64,000 nucleotides of DNA from Zanthoxylum bungeanum (GCA_019454045.1 SKCR01026806.1:1-64000), one strand, 5' to 3'. Counted from the first letter of the stretch, positions 12,098-24,927 are shown. Notes: generated by a model not told the origin, from the sequence alone. A program made the numbers and translations.

Positions 12098-13014
12098 TAA
12101 TTTTGTAGGGGGAGCTTTGTGAATGATCTTAAAGATAATTGCAAATTGATCCCAAAAGCTCAAAGAGATGAGGAATGACAACGGTTATAGGTAAAATCCG
12201 TATTTACGGAAACATTGGTATCGTTTCCTCCAACTTGTATTTGTATGCCTATTTAAAATTAGTATAAATATTTTTGAAGCATACAAATGATTAGGCAATG
12301 TAATCAAACTTCTATTGGTATCGATTTCCATTTGATATCATTAAATGCCTTAATCAAAAAGTTAAACCCCATTTTGTACCAATTAGTGTCACATTGAATT
12401 TATTGAGTTAAATTACACATATGTGATCACTTGATTGATTTGCATTGAAAATGCTTTTGCCATTTAACATATTAGGTTGAAAATGAAATGCATGTATATC
12501 GACATAAGTTCCCATTGATATAATGAAAAGCATGAATATTTGATTTTTTGGTATCATAAGTATGGGAAGAAATCATTAAAAATGCATTGATCTTAATTCA
12601 TTTGGTAATCATTGGTATAAAATTTTTGAGAAATACTTTATGCATGATTTCTACATTTTATGGCAAAAAAAAAAAGGAAATGCCAAATGTGCTTATTTTT
12701 AAATTTTGGTATCATCATTTAATGCACATATTTAATTGGTATCTCATTTAGATTTAATTTGTTGCTTCTTCCACTTTTTGATAATGTCAAAGTGAGAGAA
12801 ATCATTAGAAATGAGATTAAAACTTGTTTTACCCTCACCATTGGATTAAGGGGGAGTAATTGTACTAATGTGTTTGTCTAAGTATTAAAGAGCTATTTTG
12901 AAGACAATCACACATTGAGGGGCGCTTATATTGAGGGGGAGCAAAATCGTCAACATTTGGACTCCTAGAAGCTCACAAGTTTTAAGGGGTTGTCATCATC
13001 AAAAAAGAGGAGAT
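12098..13014 (+). other. Non-coding 3' interior of element D
   Basis: This AT-rich stretch has three GGGGGAG-type purine runs (near 12108, 12850 and 12935) and recurring TTGGTATC phrases. The place where pol would be expected holds no coding trace. The last purine run before the LTR is the likely polypurine tract. Confidence 0.6.
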
Positions 13015-14557
13015 TGTTAGCGACATAATCGCGTAATGGATTTTGATGATGCAATGAGAGTGAAGTCTTCGACTTGAAAATGCGAGACAATACAAAAAGA
13101 AGTCAAAGCACACGATGGTGAAGAGCGAAGAATGTGAAGACTTGCATACATTAAAGATTTTATATGAAGTCTTAGCTTATGGCTCTAATTGTAATATGAA
13201 TTGTTTATTCAAGTGCCTAAACTCATAGGAAACATGCACATTCACTTAGATGCATTATGTTCATGTACAAAATGCTTTAAAACCTTCATATTTGCATTTT
13301 TAGTACATAGGTCGGCATATCGGTCCCTTACCGGTGTCCATACCGGTGAGATGCTGAATTTTGCATGCTCATTGGAACCGACATGGACTTTACTGGTCCC
13401 ATACCGGTCACCATACCGGTGAACCTGAGGATTGCATGGCTACTGTAAGTCTGTAACCATCATACACCAAACCGGTCTCCATACCAATATCCATACCGGT
13501 GAGCCTAACGACTAGTTCCCTTACTGGAACCGGCATGACCTAAACCGATTTTCATACCGGTGACCATACCGGTCAAGCTCTTCATTGTACACATAAACTG
13601 GAACCGGCATGACCCAAACTGGTAATCATACCGGTGTCCATACCGGCAGCATACCGGTCTAACGGCTAGTTCTTCAAATGGTAATAAATCCATTGGAGAC
13701 CGGCATACCGGTGTCAAAGACCGGCATACCGGTCTCAGAAATGGCTGTTAGGGCTTGCTTCACATTTTACTATAAATTGAAGCCCCAATTCATTTTTGCC
13801 ACACATGAGACATAACACACAACCTTCATATCATCTCATAGAAAAAAAACATGAGTGTTTATAAATCCTCTTAATCTTATACACTCATACATCAAGCTCA
13901 CACACACTACACCTTCATATACATTTGCAATGAGCTTAGATCACTTGGGTAACCAACTCACACAATCTTCTTTATCATTGTGAGTGCCCAATTGTGTTTT
14001 ACAACTTCTTTATATAAAACACTTGCGGTTTGTGAAATCCCATTGTTTGGGTAATTGTAAAGGTTTTCGAGTGAGCCTCGTAGAAAACTCATTGTAAAGG
14101 TTTGGAGTGCACCTTGCGTAAAACTCGTTGTTGGGTTTGTAAAGGTTTTCGAGTGAGCCTCGTAGAAAACTCATTGTAAAGGTTTGGAGTGCACCTTGCG
14201 TAAAACTCTTGGTTGCGAGTGAGTTACGGAAAAAACTCGGTTCATAGTGAAAAACTTCAAGCGCAGCTTGGGGGAGTAGACGTAGGCATTGTTGGCCGAA
14301 CCACTATAAATCTCGGTGTCGTTTTTCTCTATCCCTTAACTATTTACATATTGCAAGTTTGATTTATTTATATGCTTATATATTAGAAACTTGCATGTAG
14401 GTTATTTATTGCAATAGAGAAAATTGACCTAAGGCTTAATCGACAAATATATTTAAAATCGGCAAAAGTTTTAATTTCGCATATTTTAGCCGTAACCCAA
14501 TTCACCCCCCTCTTGGTTATAGTATTTGTTTGTCGCTAGTGCTTGTAGGGAATTTCA
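13015..14557 (+). repeat. Element D 3' LTR with internal 82-bp duplication
   Basis: This LTR is about 90 bases longer than the left LTR because a segment beginning GTAAAGGTTTTCGAG is present twice (14057-14138 and 14139-14220). Confidence 0.88.
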
Positions 14558-14900
14558 GAAACGTGGCTAACATCATAAGCTGTTATAACAGTAGAATTTG
14601 TCATAGTATATAAAGGGGTTGAGAATTCATTGTAAATGACTCTTTTTGGGGTTGTTAATTTGTTTCTTCACTTGTAAAAGAGAGAAAAAAGCTTATTGTA
14701 AGTGAGAACTTGTAAGAGACTGGTCAGCTGAGCTAGAGTTAGAGAGAGGTCGGTCTGACCTGAGATGGTAATAAAAGTCTTTCTTCTTTTTGTGCGCGTG
14801 GATGTAAGTCGGATCCATTCCGCCGAACCACGTTAAATCATCTGTGTTGTCTGTGTGTTTTCATCTTTTACTAAGTTTGATTTGGTCCCCAAACCAAACA

Positions 14901-15712
14901 AATTCACAATTAATGAAAGATTATTCGATGAGTGATTTTCCCAATGAGGAAATTTGAGTCGTTTTCCACTTGATATAATGCACCGTGATAACTTTCAGCT
15001 GTTAAAAAATATCAGTTTTGTTAAGGGGAAAATAATAATAAATCATAATTTTGACTTTTTATTTTTTAATAACATGAGCAATGGTTAGGTCTCTAGCCTT
15101 CGCTTTCTCATAAGTCAAATTATGGGTAAAATTGTAACACTCGGCTTAAATTCATGAAGAGAATCTAGGCTGCAAAACTTATAATTATTTTACTTAATTA
15201 ATTTCTTAAACCATCATTTGTTATATTTTAAACATATTTTCTCTTTCATTAGCTGTTTTTTTTTCCATTGCAAATGAATTGTTTGACTTTTAAACCATCT
15301 CGTGGCATTTGCTGAAGAGATATTATTTGGTTAATTAAGAACTTCAAGAGGATGATAAGATATTTTAATTTTTGTCTAATGTTTTAATTTAGTATTTTAT
15401 TACCAATTAATATAACTAGAGTTATTTGTAACATAAAAAATATTTCGGAGAATGATATTTGGATCAGAAATTGTTTTTACCACTTAGGTCTTTGATAAAT
15501 ATTCAATTCATTTAATTCTTAATACTAAAACAGTCATAGTTAAAACAGAAATTAAAGGATAAATATAATTTATATTTTTATAGCAAAGTATGCGTAATTT
15601 ATTAAATTGTAAAAATATAATAATTACCATTCAACGATGTATTTTTTCCTGTAAATATTTTCAATACAAATGATGAAATGAGGCATTAAAATAATAAAAT
15701 TTATGAGGAGAG
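14901..15712. other. AT-rich intergenic DNA
   Basis: No gene or complete repeat is recognised. Confidence 0.45.
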
Positions 15713-16371
15713 TGTACGGGCCAAATTTGGTCCAGGGGCAATTTTGTCCTTTTACTCTAAGCCCAAGCTTCTACCTCGAAAGGAAGCTCCAATGCTCAAA
15801 GGTATAGAGGCCCAGAGATTCACAAGCCCAGGCCCAATGAGAAACCACGTGCTCAGAGCATAATCAGGGCTCACCCTCACGTAGCGCCCAGGCTCATTAA
15901 TGCCCCCACAAGCCGTCCGTTCCAACCTGCAAGCAGTAATGGCACTTCATTAAGTTGACTGTTACTATGTTCTAGACGAGCAAATAATCAAAAGACAATC
16001 AATAAAGGCACACGTTACTATACCATGGATATTTAAGGAACATGACTCCAAGAGGAGGGGGGGCTGACCACATCGAACGTCTGGCTCTCCTACCCATAGC
16101 TTTGGGACATTCTCAGGCTCGCCACTCCTACCACTTACCGCCCTCACGGCACCCTACAAAGCTCAAGGTACTATCCAACCTTTGACTTCCCACTTTCTGA
16201 CTCCTTAGTACCTTCACTGACTTGAGCGTCGGAGTGCCCCCGGCACCCACCACACCACACCGGTGGGTAGTCTACTCCCGTTCACTCTACATTTGCTTTG
16301 CAGGATCGCCAGTGCCCCCCCATCTCAACGAAATCTCGATTGTGGACCTCGGGTGAAAACCAGTGTCTACA
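15713..16371 (+). repeat. Element A 5' LTR
   Basis: A 659-base LTR. Its last part (from ACTTGAGCGTCGGAGTGCC onward) is shared with element B. Confidence 0.92.
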
Positions 16372-16392
16372 GTTTGGCGCCCACCGTGGGGC

Positions 16393-19300
16393 CCTAGCGA
16401 TTCTTAGCAAGCAAAGACATCTCTATCTACGACTCTTTCACACATAAAGATCCATGGTTTGATCGTCATCAACCTCTTACTACATGTGAATTGATGGTCA
16501 TCTTCCTTAGAATGCATCGATTACCTTCAGCTCCACACTACCTGATTGGGTCGTCTCTTATGGATTTCTATAAGACAAGTACTTGGCATAAAGACGGTGT
16601 CCCAGTCGACGTACCCGAATAAGACTTGGCGTGGACACCGTGGTTAACATTACCAGGTATGTCTTGCACCTTTTAATAATGTCCCAGTCGACGTTAGAGA
16701 GACATGTGACTTAAAATAGGTGTTATAGTATGGGACTTGTTATGGATATCATAGTCAATACTGCACTATATAGCTTGAAAATGATTATGGGTGTCCCAGT
16801 CGACATCAATAAGTAGCTTGTGACTTATGATAGATGTCATAGTTGATACCTCAAATTTATAATATGAGACTAGCTATAGTGTCCCAGTCGACACTACAAT
16901 TTACAACCTGAAAATTGATAAGGGAATCACAATCGACATTTGCAATGAGGCATATGACTTGTTAGGGATGTCTCACTCGACATCAGTGTATTAGAAGATG
17001 ACCCAATTGACATTATTATATATAAGGCTTGTCATTTGCTTAAAACTCCATTCGACACTCTACATGTGAGGCTTATCACTTGTTTGAAATCCCATCCGAC
17101 ATGAGATGGAAGAAGACTTGACTTGTCTGAGGTACCATTAAATAAAACATGCCCATAATTTGAAATCTCCACTCGACCAAAATTGGGCCAGATGTATCCA
17201 AATTTTCCATACACAATAGCCAAACACTAGCTGTCAAACACTGTGTGCAAGGATGGGCCAAGCGCTCACTACCAAAAGAAGCAGACTGAAGTCGAAAGGC
17301 TTGGGAGCCCACACACGCCATATCATAATCTTCAAGAATAGGCCTTGGAGAACACTACCTATTATGAAAATTAAATAGAGCCCACGCTACATGCAGAGTA
17401 GAGTATTGGTGCCCATTTCTTGCATAGAATCGAATGACCCGTCAGATCCAATTTCTCTCTCCGAACTGATGGATCCAGCCAACCACTCAAAGTCAGCCTG
17501 CCATCTCATCGTGCGCAAAACTACACAGAAACCCACTCCATGATAATGCCATCACCAGACCAGCAGCGCACCAGCCCAATCTTGGGCTGAATTGTAAGGA
17601 CCGACAGCATGAACATATCAATATCTCTCTGAAGAGCAGCCAATAACCCACACGACAGTCCACTACTTAAGTGGCCGATTCAAAATTATATCTGTCGAAA
17701 AAGTTGATCATAAAACTATACTTGAAGGAGCCTTCATGGAAGATGTAATGGCGACTGCTTCCTCGAGGACACATGCTTGAAAGTGCAAAGAGCTATCAGT
17801 CCACACATCTGGTGCCGTTGATGACACGACCAATTCGTTGGGAAACAGAATATTGGAGATACTCTGGAAACTTTCAAGGTTTTAAAAGGCTATCTGAAAA
17901 TCAGTAGTTAATGCCCAACGCACCTCATATTGTTCAGTCCTAGATGGTTCGTACATGGAGAAAGAAATGGATGATGTGGTGTCGAAGACATCAGTCGGGG
18001 TTCTTGGAGACCTAGCAGATACATTGGATGATCATACGGTCAAGGAATCTGCCGAATTGATCAAGATTGGCCACCAGCAAAGTAATTTATTTTTGAAGCC
18101 AGTGGACTGAGAGGGAACCTGAACACAACTGCCAGTGTCGTCTCCCGCGATTCAACAATAGCGACCAATTCCAATCGGTCTACCCTCATTTGATCATGTG
18201 ATCAGGTGTAGATCACTTGTAGAACCAGTGAAATCAGATCCCGACAGCTTGTTGAAATAACACCTCAAAGTTTGGATTTTCTACACACACATGATCTCGG
18301 CTGGGTGAGATCCTTAATCTATGTTCCGACTTTATAAACATTCCAGAGTCCCAAGATTTGTCGACTCCTATAAAAATAATCAGGCTAGGCGACATATTCA
18401 CTTTCTAAGTCGTCCGAATGTCGGTAGGTTCATTCCCAATATGCCCAGACGGCTTCAGTCATTCACAATGTCGACTCACAACTGACCGAGACCATTCGAC
18501 TGTAGTTGACTGGCATAAAGCCATTCAGGAAGTGAATTTAATTCGCCAACTTGGAATCTTGAATAATCTCAGTCGACTTGTAGCTAGAAGCCAGAGGGCC
18601 AAGGTCTCTTTTCTGAAGCTATGCTCTGTCTTGCTGAGAGATGACAACTAATGTGAGGCTTGATTTACATTGGTAGCTTGGGAGCATTGGCTCTTTCCCA
18701 ACCATTTTCGTCTGGACAAACAAACGACAAACCTTGAGACACCATTCGGGAAACCTTGTCACAACATGCTCTTGGAGACTGAACTGCACAACCTTTAGAA
18801 CCTTCAGAAGCTGCTTGAGTAATCCGAGTGCAAGATCCACACCCATCAAAAGACTATCCATGTTGGGTTTTCCTTCATTTCGGCAGCTAATGCCCGTCTC
18901 TCTCCAACAGACGATGTGGGACAATTTGTTGGTTTTGTCGTGTGTTGGGACCTGGGACATACCTCTCGGGCTTTAAAAGTTTTTGGAATCAAGTTCTTCT
19001 TATTTATTTCTCTTTCCAAAGGTGTGTAAGTCTTGTAGGACCACTTGTGTATCTAGTTCCAGGTGACCCCTCATATATAAAGCCCATTTAAAAAAAAACT
19101 ATATGACTCCAAAAAGGTTCACAAGCTGTCCAGTGCTCAAGATACCCTCCAGTCTCCAAAAAGCTTCACGTGATGCTTGAAGAAAAAACCACTCAATAAC
19201 ATATATTCACAAGCGACAGAGTGAAGATAAAGTGAAGCCTACCACCTCATCGATTTACACCTCATGGTTCATTCTCCTCGTCCTATCGTCGTAACCAACA

Positions 19301-20559
19301 AACGACATCGGGCAGAATAAATAAGACGGGCTTTGCATGAATTATATCGGCCGACAAAGTGCTGACCGTGACTGCTTCATGGAGTCGTCAAGGCTCATGA
19401 TTTCTAAATCAGTATTAAACAAAAAACGCCTTTGTGGCATTTTCTCGAGTAGCTGGTGGACTCAATTTGGCTCTGCACATGAGAGTTACAGGTCAAATTT
19501 CATATCTCATTTTACAATCAATTTGCCACAAGAATACATTAAAGATTTCAATTGCTACATTAGAAAATTGTCGAAGAAAATGCTCACAGTCACGAGGCTA
19601 CTGGTGTCTGCACTCTCTCGTTTGTTGTGACCCATTGAGGCTTCTTTCGGAAGATTTCGATATCGACTTTCATTCACTCCCCACTTGAAGTGAAATCAGA
19701 AAGCCCATAAGCTCTTCACCCCTCGATTTATTCAGCCTTGCTTGATCGAAGGAGATAGAAGGCTAATCAATTAGTAAGGGTTCTGGTATCAGCAAGACCA
19801 ACCCAATCGGAAGGCCAAATAGGAGGAGACTTCAACTGTTTTCTTTTAGCTGGTGAGGAGAATGATGAATGAGAGAAAGGGTTTATGAACCCTCGCTCTG
19901 CATGCATCGAAAGGAAAATCATTTTTGAAATTTCAGTTGACAATAGAAGATGCTCGAGGCTACAATTATGATTCGCCCCTGGTTTGTTGGGATATTCTTG
20001 CTCTGTTGGTGGTCGCCTGAAGTTATCTTCTTGATTTGTCGCTCAGGGGGAGGCTTGTGCTTGGTTGGACTTGTAGAGACTTGCCTGTTATTCGTTTGGT
20101 TATGGGCTCACTTCACCTGTTGGGGTTGGGATTTCTGCTTCTGGCTTTGCTCCCTCCATGTCCTGGCCGTATGCGTTGGAGTTGATCTCTTCATTTGTCG
20201 AATCGGCTCGTGACAGATTCCGGAGGTGCCCCAACACACCCCTTGACTGATAAGCGTTTTGCCTCTTTGTGATTCGGGCTTTCTGACTGCTTTTAAGATA
20301 TTATGAGAAGGTTGTGTTGTAGCAGGGTGCACATGGGGGTATCCAATCTCCATCAAGCTTCGCGTGGCAGTAAAAAAAAAAATAATAATAATAATAATAA
20401 TAAAATTTATATATGTATTCACTCGACGAGAGAAACATAAAGTTAAGATAAAGTGAGGCCAATTGTTGATGTGGGGCCCATGAGCTTTTAAATGGGGCTT
20501 CTTGACACTGTAAAGATTGAAAATTTAGCTTAAAAAAGATGCTCTAAACGAAGATTCAT
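16393..20559 (+). other. Non-coding interior of element A
   Basis: The start (about 16590-17130) has irregular copies of CCCAGTCGACAT or close variants every 40-80 bases. The remainder has no reading frame with recognisable similarity. A few frames of 80-110 codons exist on both strands, but they lack domains and overlap one another. The content may include captured host sequence that I cannot identify. Confidence 0.5.
20379..20403. repeat. (AAT)n microsatellite
   Basis: A run of about eight trinucleotide units inside element A. Confidence 0.85.
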
Positions 20560-21080
20560 CATGTGGTGATTGTTTCACTCGACACTACACTCGGCGTAAG
20601 GCAAATGTCCCACTCGACAATTCACGTGTGACAATTGTACTTGTTAAGGATCCCAGTCGTCACTCCCATGAGAAGTTTGACACGCATTGAAGACCCTCGT
20701 TCACCTATATCTCATTCACATTACATATATGATTTTGTAGAATGGGGAATGAAGACCCCACAGACCTACATCAGGTCGAGTAGAATGAGAATGGAAGACT
20801 TGCATGGAACTTCATCATATCTAGTAACTCTCTAAGAACTCCACCAGTTCAAGTAGAGTAAACCATCTCTTACCTTCATCGGGCCTAATAGAGTGTAGAG
20901 TGACGACCTTGATAGATATTCACCAAGTTCATTCTACCGTAGTCTCATAGACCTTTTACAGCCCTAGTAGTATGAGAAAGAAAGACTCTTGGACACTTAT
21001 CAGGTCTGTATAGAGTAAAGATTCTCATAGACCTTCGTCTGGTCTGGTAGAGTAAAGACTATCCTGAACCTTCATCTGGT
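20560..21080 (+). repeat. Irregular short repeats before the main array of element A
   Basis: Phrases of the type TCACTCGACA, GTCGAGTAGAATGAG and CTAGTAGAGTGTAGAG recur at 45-60 base intervals. They match phrases in element B at 52970-53700. Confidence 0.6.
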
Positions 21081-22375
21081 TCAGTCGACCGGGGACATCC
21101 CCCATAGAAAAATTTTGAAGACTCCCATGGTCTTTGACCAGTAGTAAGGAGATTGTCCTGGTCTCATCAAGTCCAGTCGACCGGGGACATCCCCCATTGA
21201 CTCATGTCGAGTCAAGTTGTAGACATGGAATAAACATGTCTTATGAATTATATCTTCTGGATTCATCAAGTCCAGTCGACCGGGGACATCCCCCATAGAC
21301 TCACATCGAGTCAAAGTTGTAGACATGGATTACACATGTCGTATGACTAATATCTTCCTGGACTCATCAAGTCCACTCGACCGGGGACATCCCCCATAGA
21401 CTCACGTCGAGTCAAAGTTGTAGACATGGATTACACATGTCGTATGACTTATATCTTCCTGGACTCAGCAAGTCCAGATGACTGGGGACATCCCCTATAG
21501 ACTCATGTCGAGTCAAAGTTATAGTCATGGATTACACATGTCGTATGACTATTATCTTCCTGGCCTCAGCAAGTCCAGATGACTGGGGACATCCCCTATA
21601 GACTCATCTCGAGTCAAGTTATAGACATGGACTACATGTCGAATGAATTATTATCTTCCTGGCCTCAGCAAGTCCAGATGACTGGGGACATCCCCTATAG
21701 ACTCATCTCGAGTCAAGTTATAGACATGGACTACATGTCGAATGAATTATTATCTTCCTGGCCTCAGCAAGTCCAGATGACTGGGGACATCCCCTATAGA
21801 CTCATGTCGAGTCAAGTTATAGACATGGACTACATGTCGAATGAATTATTATCTTCCTGGCCTCAGCAAGTCCAGATGACTGGGGACACCCCTATAGACT
21901 CATGTCGAGTCAAAGTTATAGTCATAGATTACACATGTCGTATGACTATTATCTTCCTGGCCTCAGCAAGTCCAGATGACTGTGGACATCCCCTATAGAC
22001 TAATGCCGAGTCAAAGTTGTAGACATGGATTACACATGTCGTATGACTATTATCTTCCTGGCCTCAGCAAGTCCAGACGACCGGGGACATCCCCCATAGA
22101 CTCGTATCGAGCCAAGTTGTAGACATTGGATTACACATGTCGTATGACTTATACCTTCCTGGACTCATCAAGTCCAGTCGACCGGGGACATCCCCCAAAG
22201 ACTCATGTCGAGTCGAGTTGTAGACATGGATTACACATGTCGTATGACTTATATCTTCCTGGACTCATCAAGTCCAGTCGACTGGGGACATCCCCCATAG
22301 ACTCATTTCGAGTCAACTTTCAGAGATAGAAGACACATGTCGTATGACTAATATACTGTCCTTCATCTGGTCCAA
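21081..22375 (+). repeat. Tandem array of about 13 units of 100 bp in element A
   Basis: The core GGGGACATCCC begins at about 21091, 21183, 21282, 21383, 21484, 21585, 21684, 21783, 21882, 21983, 22083, 22184 and 22284, giving a period of 99-101 after the first unit. Each unit also has GACTCATGTCGAGTC, a perfect inverted repeat of GACTC around ATGTC. It lies just before the polypurine tract, in the 3' untranslated part. Plant Tat-type elements are known to carry such variable 3' arrays, which can seed satellite DNA. Confidence 0.92.
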
Positions 22376-22560
22376 TCGACTGAGTACGTCACCAATGGCT
22401 CTTGTAGAGTCAAGCTCATAACTTTACATTCGTTTGATTCAATCAATAAGCAGCATCAACGCTCGAGTACGCCTACATACTATGGCCTCGCTCTAAGCGA
22501 AACACGCATCAAGTACTCTCCAAGCCAAAGACTTCTTGACTTAGAGAGTATGGGACAAAC

Positions 22561-23217
22561 TGTACGGGCCAAATTTGGTCCAGGGGCAATTTTGTCCTTT
22601 TACTCTAAGCCCAAGCTTCTACCTCGAAAGGAAGCTCCAATGCTCAAAGGGTATAGAGGCCCAGAGATTCACAAGCCCAGGCCCAATGAGAAACCACGTG
22701 CTCAGAGCATAATCAGGGCTCACCCTCACGTAGCGCCCAGGCTCATTAATGCCACCCACAAGCCGTCCGTTCCAACCTGCAAGCAGTAATGGCACTTCAT
22801 TAAGTTGACTGTTACTATGTTTCTAAACGGGCAAATAATCAAAAGACAATCAATAAAGGCACACGTTACTATACCATGGATATTTAAGGAACATGACTCC
22901 AAGAGGAGGGGGGCTGACCAACATCGAACGTCTGGCTCTCCTACCCATAGCTTTGGGACATTCTCAGGCTCGCCACTCCTACCACTTACCGCCCTCACGG
23001 CACCCTACAAAGCTCAAGGTACTATCCAACCTTTGACTTCCCACTTTCTGACTCCTTAATACCTTCACTGACTTGAGCGTCGGAGTGCCCCCGGCACCCA
23101 CCACACCGGTGGGTAGTCTACTCCCGTTCACTCTACATTTGCTTTGCAGGATCGCCAGTGCCCCCCCATCTCAACGAAATCTCGATTGTGGACCTCGGGT
23201 GAAAACCAGTGTCTACA
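22561..23217 (+). repeat. Element A 3' LTR
   Basis: A 657-base LTR, nearly identical to the left copy. It differs by single bases and by a short CACAC-unit length change. Confidence 0.92.
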
Positions 23218-23222
23218 GAGAG

Positions 23223-24000
23223 TAGTAATAAAAACAAATTATAATAGGGACAAAAGTATTATTTCCCAAAAATACCGTTGAGATTTTAACGACTCGATAA
23301 TATATCAAGTAACAGCAACATGAAAGAATAACATAATACGTCCACTATGGTTACTGAGTTTTACTATAATTGAATAACAAGAGGAAAAATCATCAATTAT
23401 AAGAGTATATAAGTGTTTAACTCACACTCACTCTTAAAGATTATAAGAGAAAAATAAAAGAACACACACATTCTCTCCTTTCTATTTTATCTCTTTCTAT
23501 TAATCACTCGTTCTCACACACTTTTATTGCACACACAATCTCACCACAATACACCTAATTCTCAAATCACTTTAAAAATTTTCTATCTCACCTCAATCCA
23601 CCTAATTTTCAAATCACTTAAAAAATTTTCTTTCCTCCATAAAGAAACTTACAAATTTTGGAATACTTTAAGCTTTCACCAATAGAGATATTCGTAGGTA
23701 ATATTTTACACTACTTCAATCAATTACATTTAATGTCAACTAACTATATTTAATGCAGGTATTTAATGCCAATAAATTACATTAATTTCTTACTAAAATA
23801 TATCTCTTTACATGTGAGTAAAGGAAACTTTATCAACAAATACTCCTATCATCATTTTGTTCGAGCAGTAATGATTGGCATGCAAAGTACTTTGGGATAT
23901 AGATATTAGAGCACAAAATATATACACCCAATTATTTTTACAAAAAATGACGAATACACTTCGTTTTTGGAAAAGGACTCATGCACACCCCTTTTGTAAC
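23223..24000. other. AT-rich intergenic DNA
   Basis: No gene is recognised. A diverged tandem pair of about 55 bases lies at 23541-23635 (CACCTAATTCTCAAATCAC-type phrase repeated). Confidence 0.45.
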
Positions 24001-24008
24001 CTTTTCTC

Positions 24009-24552
24009 TAGGGGTGATCATGGTTTTGGGTAATCACAACCGGACCCGAATCGTACCGACCCAAATAGCACCGTGTGATTTGAAAAAAAAATTAAAAATG
24101 ATTTATGGTCAATCTGAACCGAACCGTAAATTTCGGGTCGGTGTGCGGTTTTGATCCAATCGCGATCCGAACTGCCCAAAACCGTAAATTTTGACTCAAA
24201 CCGCCTAAACCGCCGACCGCGTTCAAATTATATATTATTTTATATTTTTCTTCTTCTTTAACCATCAAATTTAAGATATTTAATGATCATATGACAATAT
24301 GCAATGTATAAATGAAAATTAGGTATTTTTTCTCTTCAATTATTATGTGAAAACACCAAAAATTTTCTTTAAAAATTTATAATCAAAACTGCCGACCCGA
24401 ACCGCCCAAATCCGCTAAACCGCCAACCCGAACCATCGCGTTTTTCCTTATCAAATTTGCGGTTTCGGTTTCTAATTTCTCAAATCGCCAACCCGCGCGG
24501 TTTGAAGTGAAAAATGAAAAAACCGACCTGAACCGTACCGCGAACACCCTTA
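24009..24552. mobile_element. hAT-type MITE
   Basis: It starts TAGGGGTGATCATGG and ends CGCGAACACCCTTA, with imperfect inverted ends (TAGGGGTG against TAAGGGTG). An exact 8-bp duplication CTTTTCTC flanks it (24001-24008 and 24553-24560). The interior is AT-rich with AACCGNCC/CCGAACCG-type subterminal repeats and no coding potential. At 544 bases it needs a transposase from elsewhere. Confidence 0.88.
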
Positions 24553-24560
24553 CTTTTCTC

Positions 24561-24927
24561 CATTAATAATTAGAGGTGGTAATGGGTTGGTCGTTCGTCG
24601 GTTATGTCCATCAATTATTATTATTATTTTTATATAAAATATAGTTTCAAAATTTTAAATTCAAATCAAAAGTTATTAATATTATATTTAATTAAATATT
24701 AAATTTTTAAAAATTAACTATAAAACATAAAAATATAGAGTATAACAAGTAATTAGGTGGGATTTTGTAATATAAAATTGAATATTTTTGATTAAAAATC
24801 CGTAACAGGCTGGACCAATCTTTTTCTTAAAGCCCTGCTTAGTCTTGCCCAACTTTGGACCGACTCAATTTGCCAAGCATAATTTGGTATGGCAAGTGTG
24901 GTGATGAAACAATAATTAATAAATAGT
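24561..24927. other. AT-rich DNA at the left of element C
   Basis: It begins near 24571 with TAGAGGTGGTAATGGG, which resembles a hAT MITE end. No matching right end or duplication was found, so no element is called. Confidence 0.35.

Larger units (their letters stand above)
9434..14557 (+). mobile_element. Ty1/copia-type LTR retrotransposon D, gag only (non-autonomous)
   Basis: LTRs 9434-10886 and 13015-14557 both start TGTTAGC and end ATTTCA. An exact 5-bp duplication GAAAC flanks the element (9429-9433 and 14558-14562). A perfect initiator-Met primer-binding site TGGTATCAGAGC lies at 10889-10900, and a purine tract AAAAAAGAGGAGAT ends at 13014. The interior is only 2.1 kb: a gag remnant with a zinc knuckle, then AT-rich DNA. 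No protease, integrase or reverse transcriptase remains, so movement would have needed help from a complete relative. Confidence 0.92.
8920..14900 (+). mobile_element. Probable solo LTR (F) split by copia element D
   Basis: The left piece (8920-9433) begins TGTTGATGGTGGTTTTTCACC. The right piece (14558-14900) continues seamlessly once D and one copy of its target duplication are removed. It contains a TATATAAAGGGG promoter-like block near 14610, a GTAATAAAAGTC segment, the phrase CCGCCGAACCACG and an end CCAAACCAAACA. This is the typical layout of a plant LTR. Flanking bases are ACCTC on the left and AATTC on the right, not a clean duplication, so the outer boundaries are tentative. Joined length without D is about 850 bases. 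Confidence 0.5.
15713..23217 (+). mobile_element. Non-autonomous Ty3/gypsy-type LTR retrotransposon A
   Basis: LTRs 15713-16371 and 22561-23217 start TGTACGGGCC and end GTCTACA, and they differ at only a handful of sites. The exact duplication GAGAG flanks the element (15708-15712 and 23218-23222). The primer-binding site TGGCGCCCACCGTGGGGC at 16375-16392 is typical of the Tat/Ogre group. A purine-rich stretch GAGAGTATGGGACAAAC precedes the right LTR. The 6.2 kb interior has no gag or pol similarity; its left part has scattered CCCAGTCGACAT phrases and its right part a tandem array. Near-identical LTRs imply a recent insertion, mobilised by another element. Confidence 0.93.

Noticed and set aside
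18418..19690. Several 77-113 codon frames on both strands in element A
   Set aside because: They overlap each other, lack recognisable domains or codon bias, and lie in a non-coding element interior.
21579..21998. 139-codon plus-strand frame with a repeated peptide (MTGDIPYRLISSQVIDMDYM)
   Set aside because: It is the translation of the 100-bp array. The period of 99 bases in these units keeps the frame open by chance; other units break it and no domain is present.
21081..22375. CRISPR-like appearance of regularly spaced repeats
   Set aside because: The whole unit is repeated, without unique spacers, and it lies in a plant LTR retrotransposon.
24571..24927. Possible third hAT MITE starting TAGAGGTGGTAATGGG
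   Set aside because: No matching right end or 8-bp duplication could be found on either side of element C.
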